From Bacillota bacterium (lineage in GTDB: Bacteria > Bacillota > Sulfobacillia > Sulfobacillales > Sulfobacillaceae), in assembly GCA_026627065.1 (NCBI GenBank), contig JAPNUO010000013.1, positions 1,564-40,940 on the forward strand: 39,377 nt of DNA, written 5' to 3'. A model generated the notes under the pieces. That model was given only the letters and a program-made list of their open reading frames with translations, ran no database searches and was not told where the DNA came from. Positions 8,637 through 16,716 of the stretch are shown here, piece by piece; positions within the stretch are counted from its first letter, which is position 1, and each line of letters starts with the position of its first letter. The translations under genes were made by a program, and so were the position numbers.

Positions 8637-9605
8637 ATGGATTACGTATTGGGTGTGGACGGCGGCGGCAGCCAAACCACGGCAGTGGTGGCGGATTCCC
8701 AGGGGTATCCTTTGGGATGGGGAAAGGCCGGCGGTGCGAACCACCAAGGCGTCGGGGTAACGGAAGCGGTGGGCCAAATCTGGGCCGCGGCAGAGGAAGC
8801 GCTCAATGCCGCCCGCGTGTCACCCCGGGACGTGGTCAGCGTGCACTATGGCCTGGCGGGAGCGGATCGGCCGCATGATTTTGCGCTCTTGAGGCCGGCG
8901 CTCCAAAGCCTTCCATTTGCGCGCTGGGATGTCACCGCCGATGCCTGGATTGGGCTTCGGGCAGGGACCGCCCGTTATGTGGGGGTAAGCCTGGTGTGCG
9001 GCTCGGGCACCAATGCGGTGGGGCGCGATCCGGCCGGACACGAGGTGCAAATCGGGGGATTTGGCTATGCGTTTGGCGATACCGCCGGCGGACACCACTT
9101 GGCGGTAGAAACTTTTCGTGCCGCGGTGCGCGACTACCAGCGGCGGGGACCGCATACGCTGCTCACCGAGTTGGTTCCAAAGCATTTAGGTCTGGCGGAC
9201 ATGGATGCGGTGTACCAGACCTGGCTGGATACCGGGCGCCCTATTCCCTTGAGTTTAGTGCTTGTGGCGCATCAGGCGGCAGATTTGGGGGATGCCGTCG
9301 CGCGCGGACTTCTTACCGCAATGGGCGAAGAGTTGGGGATCGCCGCGAATGCGGTATTGGCGCACTTAGATGCGTGGGAGCCCATCGAGGTCGTGCTGGT
9401 GGGCAGTATCGCGCAAAAGGGGCGCCATCCCGCACTGCTGGGTGCATGCCGACGCACCATTCAGGAGCGGTACCCCGCGGCTCAGGTGCGGGCGTTAACG
9501 GAACAGCCGGTCTATGGTGCCGTGCTGATGGCTTTGGACGCGATCCAAGCAAGCCCGGATCCCCAGGCTGCGCGGCACTACCAAATCAAGGAGGTCTCCG
9601 TATGA
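8637..9605 (+). CDS. BadF/BadG-family sugar kinase, probable N-acetylglucosamine/glucosamine kinase
   Basis: 322 residues of the ASKHA fold. The phosphate-1 motif GVDGGGSQTTAVVAD lies at 6-20, the GLAGADRP block at 72-79, and the phosphate-2 block CGSGTNAVGR at 121-130, followed by GGFGYAFGDTAGG as in bacterial and eukaryotic GlcNAc kinases. It should phosphorylate an imported amino sugar at O6 with ATP in the cytoplasm. Vibrio chitooligosaccharide operons also pair a Dpp-type importer with a BadF-type glucosamine kinase. Its stop overlaps the GH4 start. MurNAc or GlcN could equally be substrates. Confidence 0.82.
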   Translation: MDYVLGVDGGGSQTTAVVADSQGYPLGWGKAGGANHQGVGVTEAVGQIWAAAEEALNAARVSPRDVVSVHYGLAGADRPHDFALLRPALQSLPFARWDVTADAWIGLRAGTARYVGVSLVCGSGTNAVGRDPAGHEVQIGGFGYAFGDTAGGHHLAVETFRAAVRDYQRRGPHTLLTELVPKHLGLADMDAVYQTWLDTGRPIPLSLVLVAHQAADLGDAVARGLLTAMGEELGIAANAVLAHLDAWEPIEVVLVGSIAQKGRHPALLGACRRTIQERYPAAQVRALTEQPVYGAVLMALDAIQASPDPQAARHYQIKEVSV

Positions 9606-10921
9606 ATCCTTCATTAAAAGTGGCTGTCATTGGTGGTGGATCAAGTTACACGCCGGAATTAATTGAAGGGTTGATTCAGTACCATACCCAATTTCCCGTG
9701 AGCGAGGTCTGGCTGGTGGATGTTCCTGAAGGCCAAGAGAAGCTGGAGATTGTTGGAGCTTTGGCTCAGCGCATGATTGCCCGCGCGGGCGTGTCGATGC
9801 AGCTCAAGACCACCCTCAATCGGCGTGAAGCCATTCGCGATGCCGACTTTGTCGTCACGCAAATTCGGGTGGGCCGTTTGCCGGCCCGCGTCCGTGACGA
9901 GCGCATTCCCCTTCATTATGACTGCATCGGGCAGGAAACCACCGGGGCGGGGGGATTTGCCAAAGGGCTCCGAACCATTCCCGTGATTCTGGACATTTGC
10001 CGGGATATTCAGGAACTGGCGCCGGACGCCTGGATGATTAACTTTACCAATCCCACCGGGATGGTAACCGAGGCGGTCCTGAAATATGGACACGTCAAGA
10101 ACGTGGGCCTCTGCAATCTGGCGATAGGGACGCGCATGCAGATTGCCGAAATGGCTCACGTCGCCCGTCATGACGTGCATTTCGAGTGGATAGGGATTAA
10201 TCATTTGAATTGGGCGACCAACATTCGCGCCGGCACGGAAGATTTGATGCCGCGCCTCTTTGATGCGGGAACGACGGGGGTTCAAGTGCAAAACATTCCC
10301 GATTTGGGATGGGACCCGACCTTTCTGCGATCGGTAGGCATGCTTCCCTGCAGCTATCTCCGCTATTATTACCAAACGGATACCATGCTGGCGGATGAAC
10401 GGGAGCGCGCGAAAACGGAAGGCACGCGGGGCGAGGTGGTTCAGCGGCTGGAGGCGGAACTCTTTGACCTCTACCGCGATCCGGCGCTGGCGACCAAGCC
10501 ACCCCAGTTGGCCAAGCGCGGGGGCGCCTACTATTCTCTGGCCGCGGTGGAACTGATGGCCTCGATCTATGGAGACCGGGGGGACGTGCAAACGGTGAAC
10601 GTGCAGAACGGCACCATTTTGCCCTTCTTGCCGCCAGACGCCTCCATAGAGGTCAATGCGGTCATTGATCGCGATGGGCCGCATCCGCTGGCCATTAAGA
10701 CCCCAGTGCCGCCGCAAATTCGTGGGCTGTTGCAGGTGGTGAAGGCGTACGAGGAATTAACCATCGAGGCTGCCGTGCACGGAAGTTACGAGGCGGCTTT
10801 GCAGGCGCTCACCATTCATCCGTTGGTGACCGCGGGCAAGACAGCGCGGGCCTTGCTGGATGAGATTCTGGCGGCCAACCGCGACTACTTACCGCAGTTC
10901 TTTTCCTCGCGCGACGCTTAG
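9602..10921 (+). CDS. GH4 family NAD+-dependent glycosidase (6-phospho-beta-glucosidase/chitobiose-6-P type)
   Basis: 439 residues, the normal length for GH4. The start is the ATG at 9602 behind GGAGG; the frame is also open upstream, but that part overlaps the kinase gene. Rossmann NAD motif KVAVIGGGSSYTPE lies at 6-19, NFTNPTGMVTEA at 148-159, the metal-ligand Cys171 in VGLCN and His201 in GINHLNW. GH4 enzymes cleave by NAD+-dependent oxidation/elimination with Mn2+; characterised members act on 6-phospho-glucosides or 6-phospho-chitobiose (E. coli ChbF). Here no PTS is visible, so the phosphate would have to come from the adjacent kinase, or the enzyme acts on an unphosphorylated sugar. 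Confidence 0.85.
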   Translation: MNPSLKVAVIGGGSSYTPELIEGLIQYHTQFPVSEVWLVDVPEGQEKLEIVGALAQRMIARAGVSMQLKTTLNRREAIRDADFVVTQIRVGRLPARVRDERIPLHYDCIGQETTGAGGFAKGLRTIPVILDICRDIQELAPDAWMINFTNPTGMVTEAVLKYGHVKNVGLCNLAIGTRMQIAEMAHVARHDVHFEWIGINHLNWATNIRAGTEDLMPRLFDAGTTGVQVQNIPDLGWDPTFLRSVGMLPCSYLRYYYQTDTMLADERERAKTEGTRGEVVQRLEAELFDLYRDPALATKPPQLAKRGGAYYSLAAVELMASIYGDRGDVQTVNVQNGTILPFLPPDASIEVNAVIDRDGPHPLAIKTPVPPQIRGLLQVVKAYEELTIEAAVHGSYEAALQALTIHPLVTAGKTARALLDEILAANRDYLPQFFSSRDA

Positions 10922-11010
10922 GCGATGTGGTGTGTTGGGGTGGGGAGAACCACAACGGGCGACCATGGGGTGGCGGACTGCTTGCGATACCGTTTAGAGG
11001 AGAGGGACGC

Positions 11011-11787
11011 ATGAAAATCCGTGTGTTTCCCACGGCGGAATTAGCGACCGTGTACGTGGCGGCGCTGGTGGAGAGCTTGATCACCCGGGAGCCGCATCCG
11101 GTGCTGGGGCTGGCGACGGGGGCGACGCCGGTGCTGCTATACCGGCAGCTAGTGGCGTTTCACCGGCAAGGGCTGAGCTTTGCGCACGTGACGACCATTA
11201 ATTTGGACGAATACGTGGGCTTGGCGCCGGATCATCCGCAAAGTTACCGGCGGTTCATGGAGGAGCATTTGTTTCGCCATGTGGATATTCCGCCGACGCA
11301 GACCCATGTGCCGAATGGGATGGCGGCGGATTTGGCGGCGGAATGCGCGCGGTACGACGCGTTGCTGGCGGCGCACCCGATCGACTTGCAGATCTTGGGG
11401 ATAGGGCACAACGGGCACATTGGGTTTAACGAGCCGGAGGGGGCGTTGAAGACGCGGACGCACGTGGTGACGCTGACGGCGGAGACGCTGCGGGCGAATG
11501 CGCGGTATTTTCCGGATCCGGGGGCGATGCCGCGGCAGGCGATTACGATGGGGCTGGAGTCGATCTTGCAGGCGAAGGCGATTATTTTGATGGCGTTTGG
11601 GGCGGACAAGGCGCAGATCGTGCAAGCGGCGCTGTCGGGCGAGGTGTCGACGGCGGTGCCGGCGAGCTTTCTGCAAATGCATCCCAATGTCACGTTTGTG
11701 CTGGATGCTGGAGCCTGCCAGCTTTTGACTCCTCCGGAACATTGGGGCGTTTCGTTTCCCCTGCTGGAGCAAGGGCAGTTCACTTAG
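11011..11787 (+). CDS. nagB: Glucosamine-6-phosphate deaminase
   Basis: 258 residues from the ATG at 11011, preceded by GGAGAGG; earlier in-frame ATGs at 10927 and 10963 precede the conserved MKIRVFPT start and are not used here. Active-site motifs are LDEYVGL (Asp66) and GIGHNGHIGFNEPEG (His136, Glu141). The Asn at 134 is the Firmicutes-type variant of the E. coli Asp141. It converts GlcN-6-P to fructose-6-P and ammonia, the exit of the pathway into glycolysis. From the start to about 11690 nearly every Ala, Thr, Pro and Gly codon ends in G; the last 30 or so codons are mixed like the neighbours. Confidence 0.93.
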   Translation: MKIRVFPTAELATVYVAALVESLITREPHPVLGLATGATPVLLYRQLVAFHRQGLSFAHVTTINLDEYVGLAPDHPQSYRRFMEEHLFRHVDIPPTQTHVPNGMAADLAAECARYDALLAAHPIDLQILGIGHNGHIGFNEPEGALKTRTHVVTLTAETLRANARYFPDPGAMPRQAITMGLESILQAKAIILMAFGADKAQIVQAALSGEVSTAVPASFLQMHPNVTFVLDAGACQLLTPPEHWGVSFPLLEQGQFT

Positions 11788-11844
11788 CGCCTTGGCGCTT
11801 TCGAGTGGACAGCCGCTCCTCTGCCTAAGTTAGAAAGGAAGGAT

Positions 11845-12630
11845 ATGTTAGTCACCAAAACGGCGATCGTGGAAGGGCTCGAACAGTTAGGCGTCAAGCG
11901 CCGCGACTGGGTGTTCGCGCATTCATCGCTCAAAGCCTTTGGCGAGGTCGACGGCGGTGCACACGCGGTCATTGATGCACTCTGGGAAAGCGTGGGGGAG
12001 TCCGGCCTTCTCGCTATGCCTACGCATACCTGGGGGACCGTGAATCGCCAGCAGCCGGTCTTTCACGTCCAGTTGACGCCGTCCATGGTCGGGCACATCA
12101 CAGAGGTGTTTCGCCACCGCGCCGGCGCGGGCCGGAGTTGGCATCCGACACATAGTGTCGCAGCGCTCGGGCCCGACAGTGGGGATTTTCTCCGGGGGCA
12201 CGAGCAGTGGAGCACCCCGTGCGCCAAAAACTCCCCTTATGGGCGCCTGGTTGATGCCGGCGGGTGGGTGCTGCTGCTCGGCGTGGACTTGTCTTCGCTG
12301 ACCCTCTTTCACGCATTTGAAGAGTGGGCGGAAGTGCCGTGGCTGTTTAACCGCGAAGAGACCCTTTACACGGTTCTCGACGGCGGGACGGTGTTGACGG
12401 TGCTGAGTCGGCGTCACACCAATGACTCCCGTTATGCGCGCGATTACCCGGCTTTGGAGCCATGGTTGAGGCGCCGCGGACTTCTTCGGTCCGTGCAGAT
12501 CGGGGCGGCCACCGTGCGGATACTGGACGCCAAAGGCACATGGGACGCATTGAAGCCGGTATTGCGCGTTCACCCCGACCTCTTTCTGGCCGCTCGAAGC
12601 CCTGCGGCTAAGACGGTCCTGGATCTTTAA
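11845..12630 (+). CDS. AAC(3)/YokD-family N-acetyltransferase
   Basis: 261 residues matching the Antibiotic_NAT fold of aminoglycoside 3-N-acetyltransferases. HSSLKAFGEVDGGAHAVIDAL (start at about residue 26) is the N-terminal CoA-side block, and SWHPTHSVAALGP near 108-120 is the HPxHSxxAxG motif carrying the catalytic His. FHAFEEWAEVPW follows at the position of the conserved H-E pair. Family members acetylate an amine of an aminocyclitol with acetyl-CoA. Placement inside an amino-sugar operon suggests the physiological substrate is an amino sugar (GlcN or a chitosan-like dimer) rather than an antibiotic; this is inference. Spacing is 57 bp after nagB and 24 bp before the next gene. Confidence 0.82.
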   Translation: MLVTKTAIVEGLEQLGVKRRDWVFAHSSLKAFGEVDGGAHAVIDALWESVGESGLLAMPTHTWGTVNRQQPVFHVQLTPSMVGHITEVFRHRAGAGRSWHPTHSVAALGPDSGDFLRGHEQWSTPCAKNSPYGRLVDAGGWVLLLGVDLSSLTLFHAFEEWAEVPWLFNREETLYTVLDGGTVLTVLSRRHTNDSRYARDYPALEPWLRRRGLLRSVQIGAATVRILDAKGTWDALKPVLRVHPDLFLAARSPAAKTVLDL

Positions 12631-12654
12631 TGGGCAAGAGGAGAGAAACCGCTG

Positions 12655-13680
12655 ATGGACACTCCCGTGAAATTTGGGATCATTGGCTGCGGCATTATTG
12701 CGGAAAATCATGCGGCAGCTATCGAAGCCTCGGGCGGCGCGGAGCTTGCCGCCGTCGCCGACGTGATTGGCGAACGGGCGCGCGCTTTTGCCGAGGCTCA
12801 CAACTGTGCGGCAGCCTACGCGAGCTACGCGGAACTGCTGCAGCGCGACGACATTGAGGTGGTCTCGATCTGCGTGCCCAGCGGCCTTCACGCTGAGGTG
12901 GCCATCGCCGCCATGCAGGCGGGAAAGCACGTGTTGTGCGAAAAACCGTTGGACATTCGTCGGGACCGGATGGCGGCGATGATCGCGACCGCGGAGGCCA
13001 CCGGCATGAAGCTCGGGGTCGTCTACCAGCGTCGTGTCACGCCCGTAGCTCTGGCCGCCAAAGAGGTGGCGGCAACAGGAGGGCTTGGCCGGGTGGTCTT
13101 AGGAAGCGCGGAACTAAAGTATCACCGCACTCCCGGCTATTACCGCAGCGCGGGGTGGCGCGCGACCTGGGAGTTAGATGGCGGGGGGGCTTTGATGAAT
13201 CAAGGGGTGCACGGCATCGACCTGCTGCAATGGCTGATGGGCGACGTCCGACGCGTCTCAGCCCGGGTGGCCACGCTGGTGCATGAGATTGAAGTGGAAG
13301 ATACCGCGGTGGCGTGGCTTGAGTTTGAGAACGGCGCGCTCGGCATTATCACAGGCGCTACGTCTGTGTATCCCGAACAGCCAACCCGGGTGGCGCTGCA
13401 CGGTAGCCAGGGATCGTTGGTGTTTAGCGACCGCGGCGTGGAAGCGTGGACCGTGGACGGCAAAGAGCTGACCGAGACAGTGGCCAGCCTGCCGGGGCTC
13501 GATTTTGCCCACGGTCACCAGCCGTTTATCGACAACATGGTCGCGGTGGCGCGGGAGGGTCAGGACGTGTTGGTTTCTGCCCAGGAAGCGCGCAAGGCGG
13601 TCGACGTCATTTTAGCCATTTACGAATCCAGCCGGCGCGGCGTTCCGGTCGAGGTCACTCATGGCGACGAGGACGGCTAG
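12655..13680 (+). CDS. Gfo/Idh/MocA-family NAD(P)-dependent sugar oxidoreductase (first copy)
   Basis: 341 residues. Rossmann motif FGIIGCGIIAENHA lies at 7-20, the EKP nucleotide-sugar motif at 96-98 (VLCEKPLD), then a C-terminal alpha/beta substrate domain with GGGALMNQGVHGIDLLQWLMG, the family block that carries the catalytic His. It should oxidise or reduce a sugar or inositol hydroxyl in the cytoplasm; the substrate is not predictable. AGGAGAG precedes the ATG. Its 3' end overlaps the NagA-like gene by 20 bp. Confidence 0.87.
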   Translation: MDTPVKFGIIGCGIIAENHAAAIEASGGAELAAVADVIGERARAFAEAHNCAAAYASYAELLQRDDIEVVSICVPSGLHAEVAIAAMQAGKHVLCEKPLDIRRDRMAAMIATAEATGMKLGVVYQRRVTPVALAAKEVAATGGLGRVVLGSAELKYHRTPGYYRSAGWRATWELDGGGALMNQGVHGIDLLQWLMGDVRRVSARVATLVHEIEVEDTAVAWLEFENGALGIITGATSVYPEQPTRVALHGSQGSLVFSDRGVEAWTVDGKELTETVASLPGLDFAHGHQPFIDNMVAVAREGQDVLVSAQEARKAVDVILAIYESSRRGVPVEVTHGDEDG

Positions 13681-14830
13681 GCGAGGCATGGTGGTTTACG
13701 ATCTCCTGAATGATGTGTGGGAAGACCTGCTTGTGCACCCTAGCGGTGAGGTCGAGCGGCGCCGCTGCGCGTCGCCTGGGGGATTTCCCGAATGGACCTG
13801 GATCCCGGGCCTGATTGACATTCAAATCAACGGCGTGGGTGACGTAGACTTTAACCGGGAGGACCTAACCCCCGAGGCCGTGCGCTGGGCCGTGGAAGCG
13901 CTCCTGCGGCGCGGCGTGACCCGCTGTTGCCCGACCGTGATTACGGGCCCGCCCGATCGGATTGAAGCCATTCTGCGCGTTCTCGCCCGCGCGTGCGAAG
14001 AGGATGACACTGTGCGCCAGGCTGTGCTGGGAATTCACTTAGAGGGGCCGTACCTTTCCGAAGAAGACGGCCCCCGCGGCGCCCACGCGCGGGAATGGAT
14101 TCGAGATCCCGACTGGCGGGAATTTGAACGCTGGCAAGCGGCCTCAGGGCGGCGAATTCGCGTGATGACGGTCGCCCCCGAGCGCCAGGGCATGCCAGAC
14201 TTTATTGAAAAGGCCACGGCATCGGGCGTCACGGTGGCGCTCGGTCACCACGCGGCTGACGACGCCCAAATAAATGCCGCGGTCCAAGCGGGGGCGCGAC
14301 TGGTGACACACTTCGGCAACGGCGCGCATCCCGTGCTTCCCCGCCATCCCAACTATCTGTGGACCCAGCTCGCCCATCCGGCGCTGTGGTTGTCGGTGAT
14401 TGGCGACGGCGTTCACCTACCGGCGACGGTTTTGCAGGTGGTCTTTCGGCAAAAACCCCATCGCACTCTTCTGGTGAGCGATTTGATTGCCGACCCTCGG
14501 GTGAGTGAGGGGAATGAGTGGCAGGCGATTGGCCAACGGGTGACCGTCGACCGGAGACGCGTGAGCCTGCGGGAGTCGCCTCAGCTGTTGGCAGGGTCGC
14601 GCACTCTGCTCTCGGATGCCGTGGCGTTGACGGGAGCGATGATCGGGGACCGGCTGGCTGCGGTCGAGGCAGCCACGCTAACGCCGGCGGCACTTCTCGG
14701 ATTGTCCCGCGACGAGCTGATGCGCGATGGGGTGGTGTGTCGCTGGGAACCTCAAGGGCTTACCGTCAAGTGGGTGATTCGCGATCATCGGCTGGTGTAT
14801 CAACATGCGGCGGACGCGCCGCCCGATTGA
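13661..14830 (+). CDS. N-acetylglucosamine-6-phosphate deacetylase (NagA-like)
   Basis: 389 residues of the amidohydrolase superfamily. PGLIDIQINGVG at 49-60 has the QxN signature that replaces HxH in E. coli-type, single-metal NagA. Metal and catalytic residues follow in order: Glu128 (HLEGPY), His196 (LGHH), His217 (THFGNGAH), His252 (GDGVH) and Asp274 (VSDL). It releases acetate from GlcNAc-6-P to give GlcN-6-P for NagB. The start at 13661 has GAGG six bases upstream and overlaps the preceding gene; ATG 13688 is the alternative. The N-terminal beta-sandwich is shorter and more divergent than in classical NagA, so a related acylamino-sugar deacetylase is possible. Confidence 0.82.
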   Translation: MATRTARRGMVVYDLLNDVWEDLLVHPSGEVERRRCASPGGFPEWTWIPGLIDIQINGVGDVDFNREDLTPEAVRWAVEALLRRGVTRCCPTVITGPPDRIEAILRVLARACEEDDTVRQAVLGIHLEGPYLSEEDGPRGAHAREWIRDPDWREFERWQAASGRRIRVMTVAPERQGMPDFIEKATASGVTVALGHHAADDAQINAAVQAGARLVTHFGNGAHPVLPRHPNYLWTQLAHPALWLSVIGDGVHLPATVLQVVFRQKPHRTLLVSDLIADPRVSEGNEWQAIGQRVTVDRRRVSLRESPQLLAGSRTLLSDAVALTGAMIGDRLAAVEAATLTPAALLGLSRDELMRDGVVCRWEPQGLTVKWVIRDHRLVYQHAADAPPD

Positions 14831-14856
14831 GGGCGCGTCGCCTGAGGAGGTCATGA

Positions 14857-15768
14857 GTGGTGTCTGACGAGACGGTGGTACGCGTGGGAATCGTAGGACT
14901 GGATACCAGCCACGTCGTGCAGTTTACCCAGTTGCTCAACGATTCGGCGCATCCTTTTCACGTGGCGGGAGCCCGCGTGACGGTGGCCTATCCTGGGGGC
15001 TCGCCCGACTTTCCACTGAGCTATCAAAGGCTTCCCGAGTTTCAGCGGACGCTCGCGTCCGATTACGGCGTGACCCTGGTCGATTCGGTCGACGCAGTCG
15101 GCGAGGCCGCCGACGCCGTGCTTTTAGAATCGGTCGACGGACGGGTGCATCTGGCGCAATTTGCCCGCCTCGCTCCGTTCGGCAAGCCTGTCTTTATCGA
15201 CAAGCCGCTCACGGTGTCCTCGCGGGAAGCCGATGCCCTCGTAGAGTTGGCCCAACGCTATGACGTCCCGCTATTCAGCGCGTCAGCCCTCCGTTATGCG
15301 GAGAGTTTGGAGCAAGCGCTCGCCGAGCTCGGCGATCCGCCCCACGGCGCCGACTTTTACGGGCCGATGCCGTGGGTTCCCCCCACGCCCGGTTGGTTTT
15401 GGTATGGCATTCATGCGGTGGAGATGCTCTACCGTGCCCTCGGGGCCGGATGTTGCACGGTGCAAGCGATAAGCACGCCGGTCGGAGACCTCTTGGTGGG
15501 AACTTGGCGGGATGGGCGGATCGGCACAGCACGCGGCTACCGGGGCGGCAATACCCTCTTCGGGGGTCAGCTGTATCATGACAAGAATACCGTGACCGTC
15601 GATGTGCGTCGCGATCGGGTGCCGTATTATGCCCGGTTGCTGCAGCAGGTGGTAGCCCTGTTCCAAACGCGAAAGGCGCCGGTATCCCTCACGGAAATGC
15701 GCGAGGTCATTCGATTCTTGGAAGCTGCGGAAGAAAGCCGATTCACCGGCCGTCCAGTAACTCTTTAG
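14857..15768 (+). CDS. Gfo/Idh/MocA-like oxidoreductase (second, divergent copy)
   Basis: 303 residues starting at GTG 14857 (or GTG 14860) behind GAGGAGG. The Rossmann loop is atypical, GIVGLDTSH at 11-19, and the usual EKP is IDKPLTV at 114-120. The C-terminal half (GWFWYGIHAVEMLYRALG) keeps the GxHxxE/D-type helix of the family. It is only distantly similar to the first copy, so it is not a tandem duplicate. It lies between a deacetylase and a TIM-barrel isomerase, consistent with an oxidation-isomerisation route for a modified sugar. Substrate unknown. Confidence 0.75.
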   Translation: MVSDETVVRVGIVGLDTSHVVQFTQLLNDSAHPFHVAGARVTVAYPGGSPDFPLSYQRLPEFQRTLASDYGVTLVDSVDAVGEAADAVLLESVDGRVHLAQFARLAPFGKPVFIDKPLTVSSREADALVELAQRYDVPLFSASALRYAESLEQALAELGDPPHGADFYGPMPWVPPTPGWFWYGIHAVEMLYRALGAGCCTVQAISTPVGDLLVGTWRDGRIGTARGYRGGNTLFGGQLYHDKNTVTVDVRRDRVPYYARLLQQVVALFQTRKAPVSLTEMREVIRFLEAAEESRFTGRPVTL

Positions 15769-15781
15769 AGGGGAGAAAGCC

Positions 15782-16627
15782 ATGCAATGGCGCGAGCGGT
15801 GCGGCATCTTGACGGATGAAGTGTCCGAGGACTTTCACACCGCCCTCGAGTGGGTGGGGCGCCAGGGGCTGGGAGCGGTAGAAATTCGCCAGGCGTGGGG
15901 CAATAACGTGGTGGATCTCCGCCGCCCCCAGATCCGGGCAATGGCTCAATTACTTCGCGAGCAGGGGCTCGCCGTGGCGGGCATTGCCTCGCCGGTGTTT
16001 AAGTGCGCACTCGATCCCGCCCGGGCTCCGGTCACTGCCGGTGATCGCTTCGGAACCCGAGAAGAGCCTGTTGCCCGTCACTACGAATGGCTGGAGACAG
16101 CGCTGGAACTAGCCGCCGCGCTCGACGCGCCCCATGTGCGCATTTTTTCGTTTTGGCGGGAGGCGCGTCCGGACGATCACCGGTCGGCCATTCTTGACCA
16201 TTTGGGGCGTGCCAGCGCACTGGCAGAGGCGTATCGAATTCCACTGGTACTGGAAAATGAGCCCGCTTGTAACGGAGGATCACACCAAGAGGTGGTCGAC
16301 TTGGTGCGTGCGGTCGGATCTCCGTATCTCCTCGTGCTCTGGGATCCGGGGAACGACGCTTTTCAGGGCAAAATGTCCTTTGAGAGATTAACGTTGCCCC
16401 AGCATGTGCACCTGAAAGATGTCGCCGTGCGGCCCACGGGTGGGCGCGACATCGTCCCCTTAGGCCGAGGGGTGGTCCCCTGGAGGGATATCTTGGCTGG
16501 CTTGAATCGGGACGGATATCTCGGCCGCTACGTTCTGGAGCCGCATGTGAAGGACGAAGAAGGTCTTGAGGCCTCTGTTCGTGGTTTGTGGGATTTGCTA
16601 GACTCATCGGTAACCGAAGATGCGTAG
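15782..16627 (+). CDS. Sugar phosphate isomerase/epimerase (xylose-isomerase-like TIM barrel)
   Basis: 281 residues of the AP_endonuc_2 TIM-barrel superfamily. Likely divalent-metal ligands sit at the barrel mouth: Glu158 and/or Glu160 (VLENEP), Asp188 (LWDPGND), His210 and Asp213 (HLKDV), and a late Glu (LEPH). Members isomerise or epimerise keto sugars or inositols, or act as dehydratases. AGGGGAG precedes the ATG and 13 bp separate it from the second oxidoreductase. Together the two resemble inositol- or keto-sugar-processing pairs. Confidence 0.8.
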   Translation: MQWRERCGILTDEVSEDFHTALEWVGRQGLGAVEIRQAWGNNVVDLRRPQIRAMAQLLREQGLAVAGIASPVFKCALDPARAPVTAGDRFGTREEPVARHYEWLETALELAAALDAPHVRIFSFWREARPDDHRSAILDHLGRASALAEAYRIPLVLENEPACNGGSHQEVVDLVRAVGSPYLLVLWDPGNDAFQGKMSFERLTLPQHVHLKDVAVRPTGGRDIVPLGRGVVPWRDILAGLNRDGYLGRYVLEPHVKDEEGLEASVRGLWDLLDSSVTEDA

Positions 16628-16716
16628 TCGTCCGGGTGTGGCCAAGCCATGGCCCCTGCGGGCGCAAGGACACTTGTTCGGCGCATCCATCCCACGAAGC
16701 CTGGGGGCTAGGCACA

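Noticed and set aside
8996..9601. Open frame extending the GH4 gene about 600 bp upstream
   Set aside because: It overlaps the kinase gene in another frame, its translation is Arg/Gly-rich without family similarity, and GH4 proteins start with the NAD motif right after the ATG at 9602, which has its own GGAGG.
9659..10717. 352-codon open frame antisense to the GH4 gene
   Set aside because: It mirrors a GC-rich coding frame, has no ribosome binding site or recognisable domain, and the plus-strand gene shows all GH4 motifs.
11923..12930. 335-codon antisense frame across the acetyltransferase and oxidoreductase genes
   Set aside because: It spans two well-supported genes on the opposite strand and contains no recognisable domain; a by-product of high third-position GC.
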